Shown: positions 48,601 through 58,976 of the stretch, one piece after another
Layout: every line of letters starts with the position of its first letter
Position numbering within the stretch: position 1 is the first letter of the stretch
NCBI GenBank assembly: GCA_008360975.2
Contig: CM039199.1
Span: forward strand, 310,001-374,000
Direction: 5' to 3'
DNA from: Lichenostomus cassidix
Taxonomy: Eukaryota > Chordata > Aves > Passeriformes > Meliphagidae
DNA: 64,000 bases
Notes under the pieces: generated by a model
What the model was told of the DNA's origin: nothing
Seen by the model: only the letters and a program-made list of their open reading frames with translations
Databases searched by the model: none
Position numbers and translations under genes: made by a program

Positions 48601-49831
48601 AGCAGAGCCCTCTGTCACCTCCTCCAAAGGGAGCAAAAATACATGGCACAGACTTTCAATCAAATCCCAAAACTCAATTATAAACAGATATAGCTCTAAT
48701 GATCCATTTAGCATTCTCAGCCTAGCAATTAATTTATTAAAATCTTCAGGTACCACTGTACTGGTCTAAAATGTAGCTTGCTCTACTACATGTCTGTGAG
48801 TATTCCTGAAGCAGAAAAGGGATTATTTCAGCAAGGCTACTGATCATAAAACTCTATACTAAATAAAGATGGTGTAGTTTCAAATTTTCTCACTGTTGTT
48901 TGGATATTACAAACCCATTGAACATTATAGTGTCACAAGAAGGTTCTTAAGAGTTAATTCCTATTCAGGAATGAAATCCTCTTTTTTTCATATTTTAATG
49001 AATTTTCTCCAACCTCAAAATGTGTAGACTTTTCATTCCAAACCCAGAAAGAGCAACTGAACAAAAACCGTATTAGCTGCCCAACACTTCCTCATTCCAC
49101 CACCTCAATAACACTGCTACAAACAAAACCTCCACAGATGATAAAGGTTATTACAAACTATTTCCATCTACAAAGCCAAACCATTTTCTACATCAGCACT
49201 TGCACAATGCCAAGAATCTGCAGCTGTCAAGCACATGCCAACCACCTTTTGTGACACACAGCGGACTCCACCTTTGACCCTTTCAGCCACCCCAGGCAAA
49301 GATGACACACTCAGTACAGGGAGAGCTGGGTGTAAGAAAGCTCTGTAAGAAATCACAGCTTTCAGTGATAAGCCAAAGGAGCCAATTCACAATGCTACAG
49401 CGTTGTGCTGGCTGTATGGATGATACAAAATAGTCACCTTCAAGTGCTCCCTTCAAAGACAGAGGTTGATAGCAGCTGGAAATGCAAGATGTGGTATGCT
49501 TGTGAAGGCCTGGGGACACAGGCCAGCTCGTTTTAATGCAATCATATGCAGATAGTTTTGCTTTTTCAAACATGCTTAAACTACTCTTTAAGACTTGTGT
49601 GTGATCCTCTCCCAGCATTCAAATACATTCATATTCCATGTGTGAATTGCCTTGTACAGCATTGCAGCAGAGACAGTGTGCTTAAGTGATCAAATCACCT
49701 TTCAGAGCTGTACTACCAGCACTAACAAACAGATCTGTTTTACAAACATTTTGGTTTATAGTCTCAGCAAGATGACATGTTTTCCTTGTCCACCCCCAGG
49801 TTGGATACCAAAGTACATTACTGGCACTTAC
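42681..49831. other. Intron 2 block next to exon 2, no recognised gene
   Basis: AT-rich intron with scattered open frames, none longer than about 110 codons and none matching a known family. No additional exon of CASTOR2 is expected here, because the exons at 49832-49902 and 5410-5603 join in frame. No LTR or CR1 was recognised. Confidence 0.55.
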
Positions 49832-49902
49832 CTAGAAAGCCCTCTTCATCCACAATGATGGTGTAGTCCTCAGGGGTTTCTGTGAGGCTGAAGAACTTGC
49901 AC
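49832..49902 (-). CDS. CASTOR2: CASTOR2 exon 2 (internal coding exon)
   Basis: This 71-bp exon encodes about 24 residues of the first ACT domain, including the stretch KFFSLTETPEDYTIIVDEE. The stretch is near-invariant between CASTOR1 and CASTOR2 as I recall them. On the minus strand the exon follows a pyrimidine-rich tract ending in CCAG and is followed by GTAAGTG. It opens with one base that completes a codon from exon 1 and closes with one base of a Glu codon finished by the exon at 5410-5603, so the frame is unbroken across a 44 kb intron. By human numbering it covers about residues 39 to 62. CASTOR proteins act in the cytosol as dimers that bind GATOR2 and so restrain mTORC1. The exon falls inside a spurious longer open frame, so a simple ORF search would miss it. 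The exon number is inferred from the human protein. Confidence 0.95.
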
Positions 49903-50049
49903 CTGGCAAAGGCAAACAGCAGGGGAACATAATTAGCAGCTGGACTGAGCATAACCTTTTCTTCCACCTAAAATGGAGGTCCTTTCCCATCCAGGCTGTG
50001 CTGAAGAAAAGAGTCATCTGGTGTTTATGGAGAGGCCTAAAGCATTAAC

Positions 50050-50165
50050 AGACCTGGATTTTATTTCTGGCTAACTCATACTGTGTGACCCACATTCCCT
50101 GCTGCCTGCCTATGCACAATGGAGCTAGTAAAACTCTAATTTTTACTACTTAGTTCTTAGTTACT
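50050..50165 (+). mobile_element. Possible MIR-like SINE fragment
   Basis: CTGGATTTTATTTCTGGCTA then CATACTGTGTGACCCACATT then CAATGGAGCTAGTAAAACTC is collinear with MIR (TGGATTCGAATCCCGGCT, CTGTGTGACCTTGG, AAAATGGGGATAATAAT) but quite degenerate. Confidence 0.45.
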
Positions 50166-52160
50166 TTATCCCTATAATAAATTCAAATTATCATAACCCT
50201 TAAGGCTTCCCATCACATCCAGGACCTGCTGCATTGTACTGACAGAGCAAAAAACTTTGCTCGCTGACTGCTAAGTCCAGCACCTTCCAAAAGCATTTCC
50301 ACAGTTCACATATGCACCTGTCTTCCCTTTTGGCCCACTGAAATTTCTTGCCTTATATCAAAGTTTGACACCTAATCTCTCAACCAAGCCCCAGTATCTC
50401 TTCTTGCTGCTTCAGAAGCTTTTCCCTCCAGCAGACAGCATCCCAGTTTCCTGTACTGGTCCTCTCCCTTTCCTGGGGTGCTCCTGGTGAAGGAGAGTGG
50501 TAGCAGCCATCAAACCAATGGGCACAAGGCTGAGCTTCCCCCTGCCTGATCCCCTGTAACTACTGTTCTGCTCCATGCTCATCTTCTGACATCATAGGTC
50601 ACGTGCAGCACAGCATCCCCAGCTGTTCAGCAATTAGCACGTCATGTCTAACAGGAGATACAAATCAAACGTGACATGGGATTATTCTACTGCAGACACA
50701 CAAACAAAAAAAGCTTCAGCCTTAAGGCTTAACACCGCATATAGTTGAAAAGGTCTTTTTTCCCCGATACACCAGCATATGTACAGCAACATCTACTGAA
50801 AAAAACACAGCTTCTATCCAGTTGGTCCCCAGCAATAGCAGGAAGGTTAGCATGACATTTTGCAAGCTCATGTTCACTTTCAGCAGAGCATCTTCACAGT
50901 GCTGGGCAGCATCTCTGACACCCACAGGGCTCCTGGCCCCTTCAGGAGAATGCCAGAGCACGAGGATTGTGTTTGCTGCCTAAGCCACAGGAGAAATTTT
51001 TCCCTCCAAATTGGGTGCAACAGGAAGAGCATGTGTCTCGAAGAACCAAAGGGCAGGACTTCACAGTTACACTACAATACTCTCCAATTTATCTGAGGCA
51101 ACTTACAGAAAATATTTTAAATACTGGGAAAAAAAAGATTGTTCTCAAGGCCCCCAAATTTCACAGCATTTTCACAGTATAATTTCTGCATGAAGCACAG
51201 TTCAGCAGGATTCAACAACCAGGGACTATCAGGGCTTCTCAGCACTGCTGAGCACCTATGTCCAAAAGTCTTCAAGACTTCTGAAAGTCTGGAACCTCAT
51301 ACTGGTGGCTCAATAGACCAAAAAATGAAAGCATTCACTTGATTAAAGAATCAGATGAAAACCTGGCTTCAGCATTTTTTGTCTGGCTGAAAAGAACAAA
51401 TAGCAGCTATCCCCTCCAAAAGCAACAGGGAGAAGAATGAGATGGATGCTGCCCTCCTCATCACCTCATCAGAAAACTGAGAGGAAACAACATGCAGTGC
51501 AATCAGCTGACTGCCACGTAACCAACAGGATTTCATGTACATGGAAAGTATTAGACAACCTGCCTTTAGAGACCTGTCCTGTTCTCCCGGAAGTATCCAT
51601 GACAACAATCAAGCATAACACCCCCTCCTAGCACAGACATATAATTATAAAATACAGACGTGCCCCCACCACAACTGAAACCACAACTTAATTATTTTGT
51701 GTGATTGGTAATAGCTGCTGTTACAACCACATTTACCAACTCAACTTTCTCCAGGAACAGTGACAAAAGAGGCAGAAAATAGCAGCAGCTCAATTTTTTA
51801 CTGTCACTTCTTAACTGCACAAGGCTGCTACCAGTGCTAGGGGTAACACAAGCTGGGCAAAAAGGATTTCTAGGATGCTGCTTCAGGTGGGTCCCAGGAG
51901 GTAGAAGTATTTCTTACAGTGGATGAATTCCCTAGAGAAGTCACTGAAGTAAAACTCTTTGCTACTACTGCCCGACTGAGTCATCTGCATTCTGACTAGC
52001 AAGAAAGTAGAGGTCCTAAAGGATAAAACATCAGTATTAAAAAAACCCAACCTTTCCTGATTTGCAATGGCATTTATGGAAGAATTTTTTACTAGAACAG
52101 TAATAAATGTCTGTGTGCACACACTTGTGGGGAATTAGCTAATAGAAAAAGGACATGCAG

Positions 52161-52206
52161 ACTTAGACAAGCTGCTTCTTAACACTTAGACAAGCTGTTT
52201 CTTAAC
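52161..52206 (+). repeat. 23-bp tandem repeat inside the U3 of the solo LTR
   Basis: Two adjacent units begin ACTTAGACAAGCTG and end TTCTTAAC, differing at one base (C or T after GCTG). Direct repeats in U3 often act as enhancers in retroviruses. Here that is only an inference. Confidence 0.9.
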
Positions 52207-52459
52207 AATAGCCATATTCAGCTAACTATTGCTTAAGATGCCTGTGTCCAATCAGCGATTTAGGGCACAATGACCTTGCTGCAACATAGAGGTGGTGGGA
52301 GCTGTCGAGAATGCAGTAATCACTAGCAAGAATGCAGAAATCAGACATTATAGCTAATATGTATCTATGTTTAAGGCAAGTAGCCAAACTTAGGGCGTGG
52401 AAGTATATAACCAATAATGTTGTACGATTACAGAATATGCATGATCTAGTTAACTACAC

Positions 52460-52466
52460 TATAAAA
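52460..52466 (+). promoter_or_regulatory. TATA box of the solo LTR
   Basis: TATAAAA lies 23 bp before AATAAA. Such close spacing implies a very short R region or use of the poly(A) signal within R, as in several avian retroviral LTRs. Whether it is still active cannot be judged from sequence. Confidence 0.7.
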
Positions 52467-54174
52467 CTGTATACTGCAGATCAATAAACGGAAGTTTGCT
52501 GTAAAAACTCATATTGGGTTGTCAAGTTTTCCTTTAAATCTCGGCACACACTGACCCCAGCAGAAGAAGTACGATTGTGACAGATGCCAGTGTCTGAGCA
52601 CACATCTAAAAATGCTGATATTTAAGGGATATATATACACAGGAAATCCCATAACTGCTGCCTCAGAGCCCATGTCAAAACCTCATTATCTCCACATACC
52701 CTCTCAAAGCCCAATCTCCAAATCAATGCAGTTCTGTAAGAGGTCAGGACCACAGAGCCATCTGAATTTAAAAGCAAAGTCTTTCACCAGCTCAGAGAAG
52801 ACCAGTGGATCTAGGGGTATACATTCACTTTGTTCAAGCCAATGATGCATTCTTTTCCCAGAGGAAATCTACACATGAAAAATTGGAATTGCAAACCCTG
52901 TGTGGTAGAAAAAAGGAACTCAATCTCATTTCTCTCTTGCACATTACACTACACATGCATCTTCCATTCAAGTTATTTCAATAATTTCTCTTTCCTCTTA
53001 AACCAATCTTCAATAAGCTGAATGCCAACAGCATCTTCTGTTATCACACCAAAGCCAAGAAAAGAAAATTGCCCTCTAATAATTTTGAGACATCAGGCAA
53101 ACAGTAATTCTCTAAGTACATGTGGAAACCCTAAATGTAGGAAGACAGTATTTTTAGCTTCCTAATAGCCAAACCTTGGACGGATTATTTTGGATTTCTG
53201 CCTTCTTTTTAAGGACATTTCCACTTCAGCACTGTTGCTGACTTTGACTGCCTGACAACATATGCCTTTTTCTGGCAATTGCACAAATGTAGACCAATCT
53301 ATTATTAGATAAGATTTTTGAAACTGCAAAGCTTACACTGTGTATGGAAGAAATACTCAAGCTTGCACAGAGCAGGAAAGTGGCTGTGGGATGCAGCAAG
53401 AGCATCATTTCAGTTTGCAAACAGTACTCCAGTCTCCATGGGAGAAGTGAGCAGGGAAGTGGAGTGGTTGGCTGTGCTTACAGGTCCACGCCAGAAGTGA
53501 CTACTACAGACATTTAGTCTTCTAGGTCTGCTGAGATCACAAGAGTGGTAATACTGGAATGAATGTGACTTCCATTTGTTCTGGGTCACACACAGAGCAC
53601 ATGTTTCTGGGAATGCTGCTGTGGGTCATTTGAAAGTTCAGCACAGACAATGGTCTTTAAAGAATACCACAAGTACTACCTTCCTATTTATAAACTACTT
53701 AATTAATTGTTGTCTCAGCAGGGTAAAGTGTTGCAAAACTATTTGCCCTATGGAAAAGATTCATTGCAGAAGCATGTGGGCAGCTGGTCTTCCCATACAT
53801 AGGAAAGCATGGTCAAATGCCATTCAAGGCATTCAAATGCATAGTCTGGAAGTAACGTGGAAGTTTGCAAAGAAGTAGTTGAACTGAATGGAAATTTAGA
53901 AGCAGCAGCAGCACCAAGTTCTTCTGTTGTGAATATGAAATGCATAATTCATTGGGATTTATTGCAGGCTGTCTTCTCATTTTAGATGAGGAGGGATTTG
54001 TACACTTCACTCTGTTATCATGACAATATACATTCTTATTATAAACTAAGACTAATGGTAATCATCTAATTCTTGGTGTTCTCCTTTGCAGTTTATAAAT
54101 AATGACAACAGGTAGATTCTATGACAACATCTTGTGAAATGTGTTTGGAAAGCAGTAGAGGGCACTTATCTGTT

Positions 54175-54750
54175 AACGATGTAGAGGCCATACAGGACTA
54201 TTGAAGGGTAAATGAGTCTTGCTGAGTGCTCCCTGGCTCTCCAGTTCTCGACTCATCCCATGGATGAGGTCCCGCAGTGCCACTTGGTGCAGTGCTGCTA
54301 TCGGGGCACTGCTGTGGTAGCAATTGCTACCTGTTGTTCTTCCACCCTCAGCAGTCCTACTGCAGAAGGGCCCTCTGAGAGACCAGGGAGGGTATTCAGC
54401 TGTCTAATTTCCCCTGTCTCCACAGCAGCTCTCCCAAAAGCCCAACAATGCCCTTTTGGGTCCTTGAAATACTGAGGTAACCTTTGCCAAGGATACATGG
54501 AGTCTCTGGGCCAGTCACAATGGGCTAGTTTTGCCATTCATTTCCAGTCAGGTTCACTTCAGCTTCCAGTACAGTCAGCTGTTGGGGTCCTCCTGTCACC
54601 CCAGAAACAGAGCTGAATTCTGCCCCTACATATCTTGATGGAATCAGGGTACACTGGGCACCAGTGTCAGCTAAAGCTTTATACACCTGTGGGTCTGATG
54701 TGCCATGGATCCACACAGTCCAGTAGATTGGATTGTCCCTTTCCTCCACC
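54175..54750 (-). pseudogene. Retroviral protease and start of reverse transcriptase (broken)
   Basis: The minus-strand frame 54749-54525 holds the aspartic protease signature ALADTGAQCTLIPS with DTGA at 54657-54668. The next frame (54537-54298, shifted) continues with FKDPKGHCWAFGRA and GLLRVEEQQVAI, the protease-RT junction. After a stop and a frame change, RT N-terminal similarity (ELESQG, then PFNSPVWPL) runs to about 54175 and stops. The catalytic YXDD region is absent. The element cannot encode active enzymes. Confidence 0.85.
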
Positions 54751-54769
54751 TGGTTGGAGGCAGGCCCCT

Positions 54770-56422
54770 CTAGTTCTGGTCATAGTACTCCATGCTCTCT
54801 TCTTGTAAATGTGAACTGGATGTCCCTTCAAGAGGATAGGAAGCAACATCATCTCTCCTATTGTCTCTGAGGACTTCCCCACTGGAGACTGGAGTGGTAT
54901 TTATCCTTGAAAAATTTCCTATGGTGGTTGTTCTTCCTCTCAATTTGTGTACCTGTGCTGCCAGGGCAGAGGTGGGTTTTGCATCCCACTTCCTCTTGTC
55001 CTCTCTGTGGCCATGCAGGAAAAACCACAGGTTACCTCGTGGTGTGTCTCCTCTGTCCCAAGCAGGGGGCACTTGCTCCCAATAGCAGAGACTCTGGTCC
55101 ATGCTGGTAGGGCGTGGGACATTTCCTCTTTAATTTGCTTGACTCTTTCCAATCTCTCCACAGTCTTGAACAGTCTTTCCACATCCAAGGCACAGCTAAA
55201 TAGGGACAAAAAAAGATTATTTTCATAGTGCCAGAGTTGGGTAGTCACCCAAAGCAGTGTTTGTTCTTCTTTTGTTGACATCAATGCCAATGAGTTGGTG
55301 CATGATCATGGCCTGCTACGTACAAACTTCTGCCACATGGGTATCCTGGACCTCATCTGGATCTACTGGGGATTGCTCGTTATTTGAATCCCTATAGATT
55401 CCCTCCAGCACAGCTAATCTCTCAGGTACTGGATACCTTTCTCCATGATGTTCCACCTTCTTGCGTGCACTATTAGATCATCCTTGGGAGAATACCTTTC
55501 CCTCACACTTGGCAGGAGTTGCCTCCAGAGGTTGAGAGCTCCTGTACTCTTCTCAGTCCCCTTGTCAATGCCCACATCCCAGGACAGGGATTGCAGTTGC
55601 TTGGCTTCACTTCCATCGAGTTCCATAGTGTGGGCTGTGATATCCCACTGCTGAAGCAGTTGGGTCATCAGGTGGCTGGAATCTTTTCACATATCTCACA
55701 GCTCACTCAGGGATAGGGATCAGGTGATTATCTCTGGCCCTGCCTCTTCTGCCCATTGTGAGGGCCCTTCTGCCTCTTCATCTCTCACTGAGTGGATTGA
55801 TTTGGTCTTGGATTTCTTCTTCCTGCTACTGGCATGGGTTGTTTATGTGGTTCAGCTGCAGTTTGAGTGGTCACAGTTCTGCTCTGCTGTCCTTCTCTTT
55901 TCCCTGAGGGTGCTGTCTAGTGACCAGCGGTGTCTGAAAAATAGCAGCGAGGGCCTAGCACATTGCAGTAAGTTGCTCCTCTCCAGAGGTGCCACAACAC
56001 TCTCCTTGCAAGTAGTCTGTCACTTTATCAGGGTCCTGTAGTTGTTCAGGAGTGAACTTCCAAACTGCTGGAGCCAAGAATTTCCCCCAAAGTTGGTCCA
56101 TTTTCTGCCACATTCCATGCCACTCATGGCTATCCACCCCTGGGGCAGAGCTCTGAATAACTTTCCTAGAAATCTCTTTCTTGACTCTAAACATGGTGTG
56201 AACCACACTGAGGAGACCTGGCAGACAGCAACAAGTGCATGCTTTCCTTAACATACAAATAGAATTCAAAATAGTTGCAACAGGCCTGAAGGAGAAAAAG
56301 GAGGTGGAAAGCTGGGGAGAACCATCTTGCCCTGTTTCCCCCCACAGGGTGGGTACAACTATTAATGAATTCCCAGACGTAGCACCCAAGGTCAGGGCTG
56401 GGGAGCAACACTGAATATGCAT
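54770..56422 (-). pseudogene. Retroviral gag remnant (broken)
   Basis: Several disjoint frames on the minus strand in order (about 56422-55955, 55668-55414, 55290-54940, 55102-54770) give gag-like protein. The first contains a Trp-rich stretch, WQKMDQLWGKF, followed by a helix-rich region. The second has NLWRQLLPSVRERY, capsid-like. The last contains GHREDKRKWD, a charged segment near the gag-pro junction. At least three frame changes or stops separate the pieces, so no functional polyprotein can be made. No intact zinc-knuckle Cys-His box was found. The family call is by memory of avian ERVL elements. Confidence 0.75.
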
Positions 56423-56566
56423 CCCAAATGACCCTTATTGCCCTTGATGTTACCATGTTACAAACTGATATCCCTCAGTACAGCAATAAAGCAATCCTGA
56501 CCCCTCTCCCTGCTTTGACAAAGTGCACCACAGGGAGCAGGTAAGGGAATATGTACAGGGTGAGGT

Positions 56567-56594
56567 ACACCCACATGAACACACCCACATGAAC
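56567..56594. repeat. 14-bp perfect tandem duplication
   Basis: ACACCCACATGAAC occurs twice in succession in the leader of the provirus, between gag and the primer-binding region. Confidence 0.85.
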
Positions 56595-56701
56595 AGACCA
56601 AGCAACACTGTCACCAGTGGCTCCAGACCTAATACAGCAAATGCTTAGATCAAATTTGTTTCCATCTTGCTCTGGGAAGATCTTTTGTTATCTTAACCCA
56701 C

Positions 56702-56726
56702 TGTTCCTGACACTGAGTACCAAATA
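56702..56726 (-). other. Probable degraded primer-binding region
   Basis: On the minus strand, just after the LTR, the sequence reads TTTGGTACTCAGTGTCAGG then AACAGTGGG. GTGTCAGGAACAGTGGG resembles the tRNA-Leu primer site used by ERVL elements, which starts TGGTGTCAG. A few extra bases separate TGG from the rest. Confidence 0.5.
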
Positions 56727-56730
56727 AGGC

Positions 56731-56950
56731 TGTTGTGGTTTAGGAATGGTATTCTCCAATTCAGTGCTCCCGCTAAAACCACGCTGCTGCTTGCCTCAAG
56801 TTGGAGGCACAAAAGGCAAAGGTCACGGATGGACATAACAATTTACTAGAAACAGCCATGAGATAAGAAAACGAACAGTAACGACAACAGTATTTGTGAA
56901 CAGAAATAAATCCAGGGAACTCCTACAGCCTGCCAAAACACAATAACCAC
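56731..56950 (-). mobile_element. 5' LTR of the truncated provirus
   Basis: The plus strand starts with TGTTGTGGTTTAGGAATGG, the complement of an LTR 3' end. On the minus strand the LTR therefore ends in CCACAACA directly before the leader. A degenerate poly(A)-like site is seen as TTTCTAGTAAATTG on the minus strand. The far boundary is uncertain. I place it before the (TGA)n repeat at 56970, but the LTR could extend past it. Confidence 0.7.
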
Positions 56951-56969
56951 AATGGTCTTCTCTAATCAA

Positions 56970-56989
56970 TGATGATGATGATGATGATA
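56970..56989. repeat. (TGA)n microsatellite
   Basis: Six consecutive TGA units lie next to, or at the outer edge of, the provirus LTR. Confidence 0.9.
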
Positions 56990-57580
56990 GTAATGACAGT
57001 TTAAACTGCAGAATACACTGTGTAAAGTAAAAAGGGGAGACTTTTAGTCAAGTGCCCTCTTTGCTACTTTTGTGTAGCTGTGGAAGTTAACTGAGACTTT
57101 ATTTAGAGTTTAAGATAACTGGGAGGAGAATAACAGAAATATGATCGGCACCCCGAAGGAACAGAAATCAAGGCAAAACACAGAAAACAAGCACAGAAAT
57201 AAAGAGATTTGGCTATGCTGCAGAAGATACTGATCTTAAATACAGCTTACTGATAAAGCCAGGAGACATGCGAAAAAATCAAGAAGGATTATTCAAAAAG
57301 TGTCAGCTGTGCACTTACCATATCTGCCTTCATTAAACCACTATCAAACTGTGATTCAAGTCTTCTTCAGAATAGTTCTACATGGCCTGGACTGTGAGAG
57401 CCCATGCAAATCAAATTACTGCTGCAAACTGAAGATTAGCAGTAGCATGAAATACCAATGAGTCATTCAGGTATAATTTCTGTTTTTCTGTAGTCAGATT
57501 TGGTCAGTCCAGACTTCCCAGGCCACAGATTCAACAAAGCTACAATAGTCAAGAGTTATCCTGCAACACAACCACAGGAG

Positions 57581-57593
57581 TTTTTTTTTTTTT
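57581..57593. repeat. 13-bp poly(T) run
   Basis: An uninterrupted T run on the plus strand in intron 1. No retroposon body was recognised. Confidence 0.85.
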
Positions 57594-58887
57594 GTTCTAT
57601 AAAGGGACACTTGGAGTTTATTTTGTATGGCTAGCAAAGCTCAAGTCATGATGATTTTAGTAGTCAAAGCACAGCATTTGCAGTATTGCTTTCTAAAACT
57701 TACTTAGGATGCTAAAACATATCTTCCTTTCATTTGTCATAACAGCATTTTTTAAATACCTCCCAGAAACCAATTAGAAAGCAACATGCAATTTGGCTGG
57801 TTTATTTTCTCCCCTTTAACAGACTTGCACCGTATTTAGGAAGATTCTGTAATAAAATCTGTTTTATCTCTACTTATGTGTAGAAATAAATTCTTGCCAA
57901 ATGTGAAGAGACAAGCCAAAACTACACTGAAGCAGTAGTAAGAAAATTAACTACATGAAGAAACCAAGGCATGTTACATTCTGGAATGGAGTGGAAAGCT
58001 CAGCTTTCTGAAGGAAACTACAGGGGAGATGAAGATATCCAAGTCCACCCATCTGCAGCTCCCTCACTTAAGCCACTTGCTCTGATGAATGTGAACAATG
58101 CTGGTGTTCCATCCCAGCACAACTGCCAACAGCATAGAGCCTGCAGTGCTCAGCAGAGAGGTGCTGTGGGAAATACAAATACAGTTTAAAACCATGCAAG
58201 TGTTACTGTGCTCATCTGTTATTTGTCCACTGAAAAAGCTAAATACAGATAGGTGGGTTTTCTTGGGGAACTCAATGAGAACAATACACCAGTGACTCCA
58301 GGTGTGGATATACTGAAGTTAATGTATCTTCTGAACCCAAGACTTGTCCTGGGCATGAATACGTACAATAATTTACTAACCTGTGTAATAAAAAGTTGTT
58401 CTTAGCACAGATTTTTCTTCCTGGGTAAATTATTTCAAGTGAACTCTGCTGGGCAATTTTTACTTGGATCACCACACACCAGCTGTATTAGTGAATGGGG
58501 CTGAACCAAAAACCTAGGTCTGAACTCTGTTGCTCTGACCGGTACCCAGATGATGCAACTGCCAGGAGCTTCACAGAAGTTATTCCATTCATACATTGAG
58601 CAAAGTCACCCAGTTACCTCCAAATGGCTCACTTACACTTTGGGACATCAGTAAGCATCCCCATAGCTAAGGGAGAATACCTGCACCCATGCTGCACCTC
58701 TTCACACAGGCACTGGGCGTCACTCTTTAGGTTTTAGCATTTTTACTGGTTATTCAGTAGTACTGGATACTGGTGCTTATAAGGATTTGGCAGATGCAAG
58801 GCATCTGAAGGCCTATATGGTGCTAGAGATAGGGAGCTCTTGGTCTAAAAACTATCAGTTACAGCAACATAATTTCAATTTTCCTAA

Positions 58888-58976
58888 AGTAACAAAAAAA
58901 CCAAAAAGAAACCAAAAAAAAACCCAAACAAAAAAACCAACCAAACAAAAAAAATCCCAAACAAAAAACCCCAAGG
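58888..58976. repeat. A-rich low-complexity stretch
   Basis: Runs of A interrupted by CC, CCC and AACC (for example ACAAAAAAACCAAAAAG and CAAACAAAAAACCCC) extend about 90 bp. This could be a decayed poly(A) tail or a simple A/C-rich satellite. No retroposon body was identified. Confidence 0.8.

Larger units (their letters stand above)
5604..49831 (-). other. CASTOR2 intron 2 (44 kb)
   Basis: This intron separates the exon at 49832-49902 from the exon at 5410-5603 and makes up about 69% of the window. The donor is GTAAGTG and the acceptor TCTCTGCAG, both on the minus strand. It holds at least four LTR insertions, two CR1 remnants and several MIR-like fragments, listed separately. I found no spliced or single-exon nested gene in it. 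The longest open frames (15050-15655, 15564-16184, 26666-27121, 11467-11907, all plus strand) show no domain, repeat or biased composition that suggests protein. Distal enhancers could exist, but sequence alone does not show them. Confidence 0.9.
52126..52546 (+). mobile_element. Class II-like solo LTR with CACACT target duplication
   Basis: The 421-bp LTR starts TGTGGGGAATTAGC and ends AATCTCGGCA. The six bases on each side are CACACT (52120-52125 and 52547-52552). A 6-bp duplication is typical of alpha- and betaretrovirus-like (ERVK) integration. Promoter and processing signals are in order for plus orientation: TATAAAA at 52460 and AATAAA at 52483-52488. U3 contains a 23-bp tandem repeat (52161-52183 and 52184-52206, one mismatch). 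No internal genes remain. It is antisense to CASTOR2. Confidence 0.95.
54175..56950 (-). mobile_element. Truncated ERVL-like provirus in sense orientation
   Basis: On the minus strand the order is LTR (from about 56950 to 56731), a leader with a degraded primer-binding region, gag remnants, protease, and the first part of reverse transcriptase. Coding similarity stops at about 54175, so most of pol, any env and the 3' LTR are missing. Frames are broken by stops and shifts. The assignment to avian ERVL-type elements rests on remembered similarity of gag and protease and on the LTR ends. No target duplication can be read because one end is lost. The element is transcribed in the same direction as CASTOR2 and sits in its first intron. 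Confidence 0.85.

Noticed and set aside
54175..56422. Functional retroviral or host-domesticated gag-pro gene
   Set aside because: Frames are broken several times, RT is cut near its start, and no long intact frame remains.
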